10,574 nucleotides of DNA from an uncultured Oscillospiraceae bacterium (GCA_934573945.1 CAKTMQ010000047.1:1-10574); one strand, 5' to 3'. Positions 1 to 6,808 are shown, counted from the first letter of the stretch. Program-made: numbers and translations. Notes: generated by a model not told the origin, from the sequence alone.

Positions 1-603
1 TCCACGCTGCTGCGCAGCCTGAACCTGCTGGAGCAGCCCACCTCCGGCGCCATCTATTTTGACGGCGTGGATCTGGCCAGCAAGTCGGTGAACATCGACC
101 AGCACCGCCAGAAGATGGGCATGGTGTTCCAGCACTTCAACCTCTTCCCCCACAAGACGGTGCTGCAGAATATCACCATGGCTCCGGTGACGCTGAAGAA
201 AAAGACGGCGGAAGAGGCCAGGGAACAGGCCATGTCCCTGCTGGAGCGGATCGGACTGGCCGACAAGGCGGACGAGTATCCCAATATGCTCTCCGGCGGC
301 CAGAAGCAGCGTATCGCCATCGTCCGTGCTCTGGCCATGGATCCGGAAGTGATGCTCTTCGATGAGCCCACCTCCGCCCTCGACCCCGAGATGGTGGGCG
401 AGGTGCTGGATCTGATGCGCGATCTGGCCAAGGAAGGCATGACCATGGCCGTGGTGACCCACGAGATGGGCTTTGCCCGCGAGGTGGCTGACCGGGTGGT
501 GTTTATGGCTGACGGCAAGATCCTGGAGGAGGGCTCTCCCGAGGAGCTTTTCGACCATCCCAAGGATCCCCGTCTGCAGGACTTCCTCTCCAAGGTGCTG
601 TAA
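1..603 (+). CDS. Polar amino-acid ABC transporter ATP-binding protein (GlnQ/HisP type), 5'-truncated
   Basis: This is the cytoplasmic ATPase of an amino-acid importer; it hydrolyses ATP to drive uptake through a membrane permease fed by a binding protein. The reading frame is already open at base 1, which begins with the Ser-Thr that ends a Walker A loop, so roughly the first 40 residues lie outside the window. In the visible 200 residues: Q-loop [10 protein letters not shown] (Q44), signature LSGGQKQR (97-104), Walker B VMLFDEP (D121, E122), D-loop SALD, and switch histidine in VVTHEMGF (H154). The FNLFPH segment and the [11 protein letters not shown] signature are typical of the GlnQ/HisP/ArtP group; the actual substrate cannot be told. 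Permease and binding-protein genes are presumably upstream. It ends in TAA, followed by two hairpins at 621-689. Only the family assignment is firm. Confidence 0.95.
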   Translation, partial: STLLRSLNLLEQPTSGAIYFDGVDLASKSVNIDQHRQKMGMVFQHFNLFPHKTVLQNITMAPVTLKKKTAEEAREQAMSLLERIGLADKADEYPNMLSGGQKQRIAIVRALAMDPEVMLFDEPTSALDPEMVGEVLDLMRDLAKEGMTMAVVTHEMGFAREVADRVVFMADGKILEEGSPEELFDHPKDPRLQDFLSKVL

Positions 604-620
604 GCAGGTATCATGAAAAC

Positions 621-655
621 AAGCAGGCTCTTCGCGTTACGCGAAGAGCCTGCTT
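621..655 (+). terminator. Strong hairpin downstream of the ABC ATPase gene
   Basis: Bases 621-636 pair perfectly with 640-655 (16 bp) around a TTA loop, starting 17 bases after the stop codon. There is no T-run directly after the stem, so alone it may stabilise the mRNA 3' end rather than terminate. A nearly identical hairpin recurs at 858-896, on the other side of the structured repeat. Confidence 0.7.
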
Positions 656-658
656 AAC

Positions 659-689
659 TTATCAAAAAAGGCTGCGCCTTTTTTGATAA
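659..689. terminator. Bidirectional Rho-independent terminator
   Basis: Bases 659-672 pair perfectly with 676-689 (14 bp, loop TGC). A GGC/GCC core is flanked by A6 on the left and T6 on the right, so either strand gives a GC hairpin followed by a U-run. It would end the ABC transporter operon on + and could stop transcripts arriving from the right on -. Confidence 0.8.
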
Positions 690-700
690 ACTTAGGATTC

Positions 701-850
701 GCTCCGACCCGCATTCATTTGCCCACAGAGTGGACAAATGAACACTCTCTCCGCGCAAAGTGTTTTTTGTCACGTACACGCCATGACAAAAAACGATTTA
801 AATAGTTTGCCGCCATGGCGGGCGGCAAACTCTGCGAGGCTTTTTGACAA
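701..850 (-). repeat. Three-hairpin interspersed repeat, copy 1
   Basis: This 150-nt stretch matches 10425-10574 in inverted orientation; strand - is the sense shared with the neighbouring zinc-ribbon gene. Identical blocks include 21 nt at 741-761 (equal to 10514-10534 reversed and complemented) and 12 nt at 701-712 (GCTCCGACCCGC). Three hairpins are visible: 714-726/730-742, 763-774/782-793 and 805-814/821-830. Their arm sequences differ from those of copy 2 but pairing is retained. The only two imperfect stem pairs (722/734 and 773/783) are C-A on + but G-U on -, so RNA of the - strand would fold better. No convincing ORF lies inside. The class is unknown to me; a structured RNA or a REP/MITE-like element are both possible. 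Confidence 0.8.
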
Positions 851-857
851 CAAGTTA

Positions 858-896
858 AAAAGCAGGCTCTTTGCGTTACGCGAAGAGCCTGCTTTT
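858..896. terminator. Bidirectional terminator hairpin between convergent genes
   Basis: Bases 858-875 pair with 879-896 (18 bp, loop TTA, one G-T pair at 872/882). On - the stem is followed by a run of five U, 23 bases beyond the stop of the zinc-ribbon gene; on + it ends in TTTT. The core is nearly identical to 621-655, differing by one base inside the stem. Confidence 0.75.
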
Positions 897-918
897 ATCA
901 ATGATATAGAGCCGTCCT

Positions 919-1347
919 TCAGCTGCGGCCGCGGATCTCGCAGCCGCACTTGGGGCAGGTGATGACGATCTTTCCCTTGCCCACCGGCACGCGGCATACG
1001 GTCTTGCAGTTGGGGCAGGTAAAGTATTTGTGATCCCTGTCCGCCCGCTGCTGCCTGCCGCTCTGAAGCTTCCGCTTCACAGGCCACCAGATCTTCCGGA
1101 GGAAGGCGGCGTTTTCCGCCCGGCGCTTCTCCAGATTGCGGGAGAAGATGCGGAAGATTGCCCACAGCACCAGTACCGTGGACAGCAGACTGAACAGCCC
1201 GTAGGCCACCGTGCTTTTTTTCGCCAGCAGTCCCGCCAGATCCAGCAGCACTGCACCCCAGATCATGCAGAGACCCAGCTGGTCGGCGCCGTTGCGGCCA
1301 TACATGAAACGACTCAGTCCGCTGCGCAGACGTTGAAAGAAACCCAT
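919..1347 (-). CDS. Small membrane protein with C-terminal zinc ribbon
   Basis: No function is recognised for this 142-residue protein. The N-terminal part is basic (GFFQRLRSGLSRFMYGR). Two hydrophobic segments follow, about residues 24-42 (LCMIWGAVLLDLAGLLA) and 47-69 (VAYGLFSLLSTVLVLWAIFRIF), likely two membrane helices. A strongly basic linker (about 70-105) leads to a zinc-ribbon-like tail with two Cys pairs, CPNC (C111, C114) and CPKC (C131, C134), plus C118 and C136. The layout suggests a membrane-anchored zinc ribbon exposed to the cytoplasm, possibly binding nucleic acid or protein; that role is inference. The ATG is supported by a GAGGCGGAG ribosome binding site a few bases upstream and a promoter at 1370-1397. 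The gene stands alone and converges with the ABC ATPase gene. Confidence 0.8.
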   Translation of the reverse strand: MGFFQRLRSGLSRFMYGRNGADQLGLCMIWGAVLLDLAGLLAKKSTVAYGLFSLLSTVLVLWAIFRIFSRNLEKRRAENAAFLRKIWWPVKRKLQSGRQQRADRDHKYFTCPNCKTVCRVPVGKGKIVITCPKCGCEIRGRS

Positions 1348-1369
1348 AACTCCGCCTCGATTTCCTAAG

Positions 1370-1397
1370 AGTATATCGCATATCTGGACATTGTAAT
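1370..1397 (-). promoter_or_regulatory. Promoter of the zinc-ribbon membrane protein gene
   Basis: Read on -, a -10 TATACT (1370-1375) has an upstream -35-like ATTACA (1392-1397) at 16 bp spacing. Predicted transcription would begin near 1363, leaving a leader of about 16 nt that just covers the ribosome binding site. The -10 is good and the -35 only moderate. Confidence 0.5.
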
Positions 1398-1434
1398 GGA
1401 AAAAAGAGAAAAGGTAAAGGGTCTGTGGGTAAAA

Positions 1435-1462
1435 TTCACAAAATGGTTAAAAATTTTGTGAA
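1435..1462. promoter_or_regulatory. AT-rich inverted repeat in the divergent intergenic region
   Basis: TTCACAAAAT (1435-1444) is repeated in inverted form at 1453-1462 with 8 bases between: 10 perfect pairs. It lies upstream of both divergent promoters. It has no following T-run on either strand, so a protein-binding site is more likely than a terminator. No regulator is identified. Confidence 0.4.
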
Positions 1463-1482
1463 GAGCGCCGAAGCATAGTCCG

Positions 1483-1500
1483 CCGCCGTGTACACGGCGG
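1483..1500. promoter_or_regulatory. Perfect 18-bp palindrome, candidate operator
   Basis: CCGCCGTGTACACGGCGG is a perfect palindrome with no spacer. Its centre is about 75 bp upstream of the start predicted for the 1532-1560 promoter, a position usual for an activator site. The lack of a loop argues against an RNA hairpin and for a dimeric DNA-binding protein. Confidence 0.45.
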
Positions 1501-1531
1501 GGAATTTCCGGCCGGGTCGCGGGGATATGCC

Positions 1532-1560
1532 TTGCCAAAAAAGCGGGAAAATGGTACAAT
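1532..1560 (+). promoter_or_regulatory. Promoter of the three-gene operon 1637-5390
   Basis: TTGCCA (1532-1537) and TACAAT (1555-1560) are spaced by exactly 17 bp. Transcription would start near 1567, giving a leader of about 70 nt before the ATG at 1637. The leader holds a small GGGT/ACCC hairpin (about 1566-1580) but no riboswitch class I can name. Confidence 0.75.
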
Positions 1561-1636
1561 CAACAGGGGTGACGTACCCGCTGCGGAAGCCGTAAGGGAC
1601 GCCGCTGTGATGATTTCTGGGAAAAGAGGTTTTACC

Positions 1637-2392
1637 ATGTCGATAGAGAAACTGCAGGCGGCCATCCGGGAGAAGCGGACACCGCTGGCGCTGGGACTTG
1701 CGCCGGAGATCGGAAAGGTATCTCCCAAGCTGCGGAAGAGCTTTGAGGAGATGTACGGCGCCGGGGTGATGGCCGATGCGGAGGCGCTGCGCTATCACAG
1801 CTGTCAGGCGCTGGACGCGGTGCAGGGCAAGCTGCCCGCCGTGGTGCTCAGCGCGGAGCACTATCTGCGCTACGGGATGATGGGCGCGGACGTGCTGAGC
1901 AATCTGGTCAGCGCCGCAGCCGCCCGGGAGCTGTACTGCATCGTGGACTGCCGCACCACCCGTCCCCGGCTGTGGCTGGAGAGCGGCATGGCCGGCGACG
2001 GCCTGACGGTGATGCCCTATGTGGGCGGCGACTGCGTGGCGGAGGCTACCGACAAGGCCATGTTTGCCGTAGTGCGCACCGCCAATGAGAGCTCCGGCGA
2101 GGTGCAGAGCCTGATCGCCGGCGACAGACCGCTGTACGCGGCGCTGGCGCAGCAGATGGCGCGGCGCGGCGCGGCGCTGGTGGTGGAGACAGGCTACAGT
2201 CTGGACATCAAAGAGGTGCGCCGCCGGGCGGGCGACGCCTTCATGCTGCTGCCTTACTGCGACGGGCAGAACGCCCTGCCCGCCTTTGACGATCTGGGGC
2301 ACGGCGCCATGGTGGTGGATTATCAATTGGCCGATGGCGGCGATGTGGACGCTGCCATCCGTGAGATGAAAGTGTGGGTGAACGTACTGTGA
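1637..2392 (+). CDS. OMP decarboxylase-fold protein lacking catalytic residues (class-2 PyrF-like)
   Basis: The 251-residue protein follows the plan of class-2 orotidine 5'-phosphate decarboxylases (last step of UMP synthesis) from end to end. MSIEKLQAAIREK matches the usual N-terminus, ALGLAP (18-23) sits at the VGLDP motif, LTVMPYVGGD (123-132) at TVNPYLGSD, and VRTANESSGE (146-155) at VKTSNPSSG. The active site is not preserved. The Asp of GLDP is Ala22. The DxKRGD catalytic motif reads DCRTTR (104-109), with Arg106 for the catalytic Lys and no second Asp. The KPQ strand reads VVLSAE, and the C-terminal phosphate-binding SRGI region reads VDYQLA. It is also about 50 residues shorter than typical class-2 enzymes, as I recall them. 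I infer a pseudoenzyme or a changed activity rather than PyrF. The ATG at 1637 has AGAGGT 6 bases upstream; an in-frame start at 1532 lies inside the promoter. It is the first gene of an operon and overlaps the next by 4 nt. Confidence 0.7.
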   Translation: MSIEKLQAAIREKRTPLALGLAPEIGKVSPKLRKSFEEMYGAGVMADAEALRYHSCQALDAVQGKLPAVVLSAEHYLRYGMMGADVLSNLVSAAAARELYCIVDCRTTRPRLWLESGMAGDGLTVMPYVGGDCVAEATDKAMFAVVRTANESSGEVQSLIAGDRPLYAALAQQMARRGAALVVETGYSLDIKEVRRRAGDAFMLLPYCDGQNALPAFDDLGHGAMVVDYQLADGGDVDAAIREMKVWVNVL

Positions 2393-3426
2393 CAACGGTG
2401 TATCTGATCCGCCACGCGGAGGCGGAGGGCAATCTCTACCGCATTGCCCACGGCCAGTACGACGGCCTGATCACAGACCGGGGCTATGAGCAGCTGCGGG
2501 TGCTGAAAAAGCGGTTTGACAACGTGCACATCGACGCGGTGTACAGCAGCGACCTGTTCCGGGCGCGTACCACCGCCCGGGCGATCTACGAGCCGAAAGG
2601 ACTGCCCCTCCAGCTGGAGCCGGCCTTCCGGGAGATCCACATGGGCTGCTGGGAGGGACACCCCTGGCAGGAGCTGAACACCGCCTGCGAGGAGCAGATG
2701 TTCTGCTTCAACCGCCGGCTGGACAAGTTCCATGTGGAGGACAGCGAGACGGCGCAGCAGGTGCTGGATCGCTACATCCCCGCTCTGAAGCGGGTGGCGG
2801 CGGAGAACGACGGCCGCACCGTGGCCATATTCAGTCACGGCGCGGCGCTGCGGATGGTGCTGGGCACCCTCAACGGCCTGCCGCTGTCGGAGGTGGGGGA
2901 GACGCCCCACGGGGACAACACCGCCGTATCCCTGCTGGAGATCGACGGGGATCACATCCGGGTGGTGTATCAGAACGACAACAGCCATCAGGTGGAGGCG
3001 GGGCTGTCCACCTTTGCCAAGCAGACCTGGTGGCGGGACAAGCGGATGATGAGCGGCGGCCAGTATTACCGGGAGATGGACGACGCCACCGCCGTCCGCT
3101 TCGGCGTGCCGGCGGAGGGCAAGCGCATCGCCGTGTGGTTCGAGGCTCGGGCGGTAGGCGCGCTGACGCTGCTGCCGGACAAGGCCACCGACGCCGGATG
3201 GATCGGCTTTTACTATCTGGAGCCCACCATGCGGGGCAGAAATTACGGCATCCCGCCACTGGGGCAGGCGGTGCAGTTCTACCGCGCCCGGGGCATCGAC
3301 CGGCTGCGGCTCTCCTGCGGTGACGAGCAGGCGCGGGGCTTCTTCGCCCACTACGGGTTCTATCCGCTGGAGGGCAGCGTGATGGAGAAATACATCGGCT
3401 ATGAGCCGCGGGAGATCGTATGGTAA
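2389..3426 (+). CDS. Histidine phosphatase fused to a GNAT N-acetyltransferase
   Basis: The protein has 345 residues and two domains. Residues 1 to about 200 are a histidine (phosphoglycerate-mutase-like) phosphatase: phosphohistidine motif LIRHAEAEGN (R8, H9), R58 in DLFRART, acid REIHMGCWEG (E82) and second histidine SHGAALR (H150). Residues about 215-345 look like a GNAT acyltransferase: GALTLLP strand, IGFYYLEPTMRGRNYGI (acetyl-CoA pyrophosphate loop R282-G287), then a C-terminal FFAHYGFYPLEGS segment typical of the family. The first domain would hydrolyse a phosphomonoester and the second transfer an acyl group to an amine; neither substrate can be read from sequence. I prefer the GTG at 2389 because it overlaps the preceding stop as GTGA, implying translational coupling, and places LIRHAE close to the N-terminus; a GTG at 2374 is the alternative. 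The stop overlaps the next start by 7 nt. Confidence 0.85.
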   Translation: MTTVYLIRHAEAEGNLYRIAHGQYDGLITDRGYEQLRVLKKRFDNVHIDAVYSSDLFRARTTARAIYEPKGLPLQLEPAFREIHMGCWEGHPWQELNTACEEQMFCFNRRLDKFHVEDSETAQQVLDRYIPALKRVAAENDGRTVAIFSHGAALRMVLGTLNGLPLSEVGETPHGDNTAVSLLEIDGDHIRVVYQNDNSHQVEAGLSTFAKQTWWRDKRMMSGGQYYREMDDATAVRFGVPAEGKRIAVWFEARAVGALTLLPDKATDAGWIGFYYLEPTMRGRNYGIPPLGQAVQFYRARGIDRLRLSCGDEQARGFFAHYGFYPLEGSVMEKYIGYEPREIVW

Positions 3427-5390
3427 AGGGAACGGAATTTCTGCCGGTCAGCCGGGACGAGATGATCCGGCGGGGCTGGTATTACTATGATTTTCTGGTG
3501 GTGACGGCGGACGGCTATATCGACCATCCCAGCTTCGGCACCGCCATCATCGCCCGGCTGCTGGAGCGGGAGGGCTACCGGGTGGCGGTGCTGGCGCAGC
3601 CGGACTGGCACGACGCGGAGGCTTTCCGGGAGATGGGCAGGCCCCGGTACGGCGTGCTCATCGGCGGCGGCAATCTGGACTCCATGGTGGCGCACTACAC
3701 GGTGGCCAAACGCCGCCGGACGCAGGATCTCTACAGCCCCGGCGGCAGGCTGGGGCTGCGGCCTGACCGCCCCACCATCGTCTACGCCAACCGGGCGCGG
3801 GAGGCCTTCCCGGATACACCCATCGTCATCGGCGGGCTGGAGGCGTCGCTGCGGCGGTTTGCCCACTACGACTACTGGGACGACAAGGTGCGCCGCCCCA
3901 TCCTCTTCGACGCGCCGGCGGATCTGCTGGTGTACGGCATGGGGGAGAGCGCCACGGTGGAGATTGCCCGCCGTCTGGCGGCAAAGACCCCGATAGCGGA
4001 TATGACCGACGTGCGGGGCACCGCCTGCATCGTCACCGATCCGGCGGTGTGCCGGTATCACGAGGTGACCTGTCCCTCCTTTGAGGAGGTGAGCCGGGAC
4101 AAGACCGCCTATGCCAAGGCCACCCGCACCCAGTATGAGGAGCACGACCCCATCCGGGGCAAGGCGGTGCTGCAGCAGTGTCAGGGACGATGGCTGCTGG
4201 TGAACCCGCCCCAGCGTCCGCTGAACCGGCAGGCGCTGGACGGCATCTACGACCTGCCCTTTACCCGGGAGGTACACCCCATGTACGCCGAGGGGATTCC
4301 CGCCATCGAGGAGGTGCGCTTTTCCATCTGCCACAACCGGGGCTGCTTCGGCGGGTGCAATTTCTGCGCGCTGGCTTTCCATCAGGGACGGATGGTCACC
4401 TCCCGCAGCATCGAGTCGGTGCTGGCGGAGGCGGAGCTGCTGACCCACGATCCCCGGTTCAAGGGCTATATCCACGATGTGGGCGGCCCCAGCGCCAATT
4501 TCCGCCACACCTCCTGCCGTCAGCAGAAGGAGCACGGGATGTGCCGGGGCAAGTCCTGTCTGGCGCCGGAGCCGTGCAAGAATCTGGACGCCGACCACAG
4601 CGAGTACACCGAGCTGCTGCGGCGGATGCGGCAGATCCCCGGCATCAAAAAGGTGTTCGTCCGCAGCGGCGTGCGCTACGACTATATGCTGCAGGATAAG
4701 AACCGGGACTTCTTCCGGGAGCTGGTGGACTACCACATCAGCGGCCAGCTGAAGGTGGCGCCGGAGCACTGCGTGGCGTCGGTGCTGGACTACATGGGCA
4801 AGCCCCACTTCGACGTGTTTCTCAAGTTCTGGCGGCAGTACCAGAAGCTGAATCAGGCCGATGGCCGCGAGCAGTATCTGGTGCCCTACCTCATGTCCTC
4901 CCACCCCGGCTGCACCCTGCAGGACGCGGTGGAGCTGGCGGTGTTTCTCAAGCGCACCGGCCACCAGCCGGAGCAGGTGCAGGACTTCTATCCCACGCCG
5001 GGCACCATGTCCACCTGTATGTACTACACCGGCATCGATCCGCGAACCATGGAGCCGGTGTATGTGGCCAGAGATCCCCATGATAAGGCGCTGCAGCGGG
5101 CGCTGCTCCAGTGGGGCAGGCCGGACAAGCGGGCGCTGGTGATCGAGGCGCTGGAAAAGGCGGAGCGCACCGACCTGATCGGCTACGCGCCGGAGTGTCT
5201 GCTGCGTCCCCGGAAGGGGGAGGGCTATGACGGCGTGACGCCGCCTGCGCCGCCCGGGAAGAAAAAGGATGGCCGTCCGCCCCGGCCGGAGGGCGCACCC
5301 CAGCGTCCGCGGCGCACCGACGGGCAGAAGGGGAAGATGTCCCTCAGGAAAAAGGCGGCCTTTGCCAAACAGCGGGCGAAGAAGAAATAG
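3420..5390 (+). CDS. ygiQ: YgiQ family radical SAM protein
   Basis: This is a 656-residue protein with the full YgiQ layout. The N-terminal part begins FLPVSRDEMIRRGW and continues with DHPSFG, RYGVLIGGGNLDSMV and IVIGGLEASLRR, a B12-binding-like Rossmann region found in this family. The radical SAM core carries CHNRGCFGGCNFC, where C309, C313 and C316 form the CxxxCxxC [4Fe-4S] site that cleaves S-adenosylmethionine. The C-terminal part has QVQDFYPTPGTMST and YTGIDP, followed by a proline-, arginine- and lysine-rich tail (about 595-656) that may bind nucleic acid. The substrate of the family is not established to my knowledge. The ATG at 3420 overlaps the end of the phosphatase gene, so translation is probably coupled. 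A strong terminator follows within 15 bases of the stop. Confidence 0.95.
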   Translation: MVKGTEFLPVSRDEMIRRGWYYYDFLVVTADGYIDHPSFGTAIIARLLEREGYRVAVLAQPDWHDAEAFREMGRPRYGVLIGGGNLDSMVAHYTVAKRRRTQDLYSPGGRLGLRPDRPTIVYANRAREAFPDTPIVIGGLEASLRRFAHYDYWDDKVRRPILFDAPADLLVYGMGESATVEIARRLAAKTPIADMTDVRGTACIVTDPAVCRYHEVTCPSFEEVSRDKTAYAKATRTQYEEHDPIRGKAVLQQCQGRWLLVNPPQRPLNRQALDGIYDLPFTREVHPMYAEGIPAIEEVRFSICHNRGCFGGCNFCALAFHQGRMVTSRSIESVLAEAELLTHDPRFKGYIHDVGGPSANFRHTSCRQQKEHGMCRGKSCLAPEPCKNLDADHSEYTELLRRMRQIPGIKKVFVRSGVRYDYMLQDKNRDFFRELVDYHISGQLKVAPEHCVASVLDYMGKPHFDVFLKFWRQYQKLNQADGREQYLVPYLMSSHPGCTLQDAVELAVFLKRTGHQPEQVQDFYPTPGTMSTCMYYTGIDPRTMEPVYVARDPHDKALQRALLQWGRPDKRALVIEALEKAERTDLIGYAPECLLRPRKGEGYDGVTPPAPPGKKKDGRPPRPEGAPQRPRRTDGQKGKMSLRKKAAFAKQRAKKK

Positions 5391-5404
5391 ATATATTATA
5401 ATAA

Positions 5405-5442
5405 CCCCCTGACGTATGGAATGCGTCAGGGGGGTCTTTTTT
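5405..5442 (+). terminator. Terminator of the 1637-5390 operon, shared with nfo
   Basis: CCCCCTGACG (5405-5414) pairs with 5424-5433 (10 bp, 9-nt loop), followed by GTC and a T-run at 5437-5442. The T-run overlaps the stop codon of the convergent nfo gene at 5441-5443. Read on -, the same stem lies just after nfo but is followed only by the AT-rich TTATTATAAT, so it may be a weaker terminator in that direction. Confidence 0.88.
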
Positions 5443-6274
5443 ATGATATATGCAGCTCCTTAAGCAGTGCGATCTCCCGGGCGTAGCCCGGCAGCTCGTT
5501 GGGGGTCTCCAGCACCATGGGAAGCCCGGAGAGCGCCGGGTGGTTCACGATCCGGCGGAAGGTCTCCAGCCCCAGATGCCCCTCGCCGATCCGGGCGTGG
5601 CGATCCTTCCGGGCGCCGCAGGGGTTGAGGCTGTCGTTGACGTGCACCGCCTTCAGGCGGTCAAGGCCGATGACGCGGTCGAAGTCGGTGAGCACGCCGT
5701 CCAGATCATGGACGATGTCATACCCGGCGTCGGAGACGTGGCAGGTATCCAGACACACGCCCATTTTGTCCGGCAGCGTCACGCGGTCAAGGATCTCCCG
5801 CAGCTCCTCGAACCGGCCGCCCACCTCCGTGCCCTTGCCGGCCATGGTCTCCAGCAGCACAGTGGTGCGCTGCTCCGGCCACAGGATGGCGTTGAGGGTC
5901 TCCGCGATCTGGCAGATGCCCGTTTCCAGCCCCTGTCCCGTGTGGCTGCCGGGGTGGAAGTTGTAGAGATTGCCGGGGAGGTGCTCCATGCGCTGCAGGT
6001 CGTCCGCCAGCGTCAGGCGGGCGAACTCCCGGGTGCGCTCGTCCTTGGAGCAGGCGTTGATGGTATAGGGTGCGTGCGCCACCAGCCGGCCAAAGCCGTT
6101 GGCGCCGCACAGCACCATCAGTGCCGCCGCGTCCGCCGGGTCGATGGGCTTGGCCTTGCTGCCCCGGGGATTACGGGTGAAAAACTGAAACGTGTTGGCG
6201 CCGATGGACAGCGCCGTCTCCCCCATGACCCGCAGTCCGGCGGAGGGGGAGAGATGACAGCCGATATAGAACAT
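5441..6274 (-). CDS. nfo: Endonuclease IV (deoxyribonuclease IV), AP endonuclease
   Basis: This enzyme cuts the DNA backbone 5' to abasic sites and removes 3'-blocking groups in base-excision repair. The 277 residues form a complete TIM-barrel of normal length. All nine metal-ligand positions known for endonuclease IV can be seen: H67 (VAHAPY), H107 (NFHPGSH), E142 (LLETMAGKG), D176 and H179 ([13 protein letters not shown]), H211 (VHVNDS), D224 and H226 ([13 protein letters not shown]) and E256 (VLETPN). The N-terminal GCHLSPSAG motif is also intact. The trinuclear zinc site should therefore be functional. The gene lies 9 bp downstream of the metallophosphoesterase gene on the same strand and is probably co-transcribed with it from the promoter at 6779-6808. 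Confidence 0.97.
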   Translation of the reverse strand: MFYIGCHLSPSAGLRVMGETALSIGANTFQFFTRNPRGSKAKPIDPADAAALMVLCGANGFGRLVAHAPYTINACSKDERTREFARLTLADDLQRMEHLPGNLYNFHPGSHTGQGLETGICQIAETLNAILWPEQRTTVLLETMAGKGTEVGGRFEELREILDRVTLPDKMGVCLDTCHVSDAGYDIVHDLDGVLTDFDRVIGLDRLKAVHVNDSLNPCGARKDRHARIGEGHLGLETFRRIVNHPALSGLPMVLETPNELPGYAREIALLKELHIS

Positions 6275-6283
6275 GTCGCCTCC

Positions 6284-6748
6284 TTACAGTGCCAGCGTGG
6301 CGCAGCTGGCCTTGCCGTTTTCGATGGTGAGCACGCCGCAGGTGGGGTGCAGGTGATCCCCGGCGGCGCCGGGATTCATGGTGTACAGGGCACCGTCGTA
6401 GTCCACCAGCGGCCGGTGGGTGTGGCCGAACAGCAGCACGTCGGCGCCGTACTCCCAGGCGGCGTACTGCGCCGACAGGGGGGAGGCCTTCACGTTCCGG
6501 GTGTGGCCGTGCATCAGCAGGACGCGGACGCCCTCCCACTCCAGCAGCCGTTCCGGCTCGTCCAGCGCGCCCCAGTCGCAGTTGCCGGGTACGGTGTCCA
6601 GCGGGATCAGGGGAAAGCGGCGGTGCAGCGCCCCGGCGTCCCGCAGGCAGTCCCCCAGATGGAGGATGTGCCGGGGCTGGGTCAGCTCCACCGCGCGCAC
6701 CATGTTTTCCACGTTGCCGTGGGAATCGGAGAGAACAAGGATCTTCAT
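6284..6748 (-). CDS. YfcE/MJ0936-type metallophosphoesterase
   Basis: The 154-residue protein is a calcineurin-like phosphodiesterase of the small YfcE group. It binds two metal ions and hydrolyses phosphodiesters in vitro; the natural substrate of the family is unsettled. The motifs are complete: LVLSDSHGN (D8, H10, N12), HLGD (D33), PGNCD (N56), LMHGH (H80, H82) and LFGHTH (H109, H111), then MNPGA. I chose the ATG at 6748 because the conserved first strand MKILVLSDSHG starts there. An in-frame ATG at 6808 would add 20 residues unlike the family and lies upstream of the predicted transcription start. A GAGGTG ribosome binding site is about 10 bases upstream. First gene of a two-gene unit with nfo. 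Confidence 0.93.
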   Translation of the reverse strand: MKILVLSDSHGNVENMVRAVELTQPRHILHLGDCLRDAGALHRRFPLIPLDTVPGNCDWGALDEPERLLEWEGVRVLLMHGHTRNVKASPLSAQYAAWEYGADVLLFGHTHRPLVDYDGALYTMNPGAAGDHLHPTCGVLTIENGKASCATLAL

Positions 6749-6778
6749 CTGTGATACGCACCTCACTTTTTCCCTCCC

Positions 6779-6808
6779 AGTGTAACACAAAGCGGTTGAA
6801 AAATACAA
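6779..6808 (-). promoter_or_regulatory. Promoter of the metallophosphoesterase-nfo unit
   Basis: On -, TTGTAT (6803-6808) and TACACT (6779-6784) are spaced by 18 bp, giving a leader of about 24 nt. It interleaves with the opposite-strand promoter at 6796-6824. Confidence 0.6.

Noticed and set aside
738..962. Small plus-strand frame across the repeat and hairpin
   Set aside because: It crosses the structured repeat, a terminator hairpin and the end of the zinc-ribbon gene; no ribosome binding site and no recognisable protein.
1561..1636. Possible riboswitch in the leader of the OMP-decarboxylase-like operon (CGCCGCTGTGA resembles part of a cobalamin element)
   Set aside because: The leader is only about 70 nt, the other cobalamin-riboswitch core segments are absent, and no alternative terminator or sequestering hairpin is evident.
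1436..2395. 319-codon minus-strand frame over the OMP-decarboxylase-like gene
   Set aside because: Shadow frame: His/Gln/Arg-rich composition, no motif, and it overlaps promoters on both strands.
3399..5081. Long open frame (560 codons) on the minus strand
   Set aside because: It is antisense to the YgiQ gene, whose radical SAM motifs are intact. The translation is rich in His, Gly, Ala and Val with no domain: a GC-driven shadow frame.
5450..6754. Long open frame (434 codons) on the plus strand
   Set aside because: It runs antisense through nfo and the metallophosphoesterase gene, both with complete metal-site motifs; low-complexity translation and no ribosome binding site.
6749..6808. N-terminal extension of the metallophosphoesterase from an ATG at 6808
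   Set aside because: The extra 20 residues precede the conserved first beta strand and lie upstream of the predicted transcription start.
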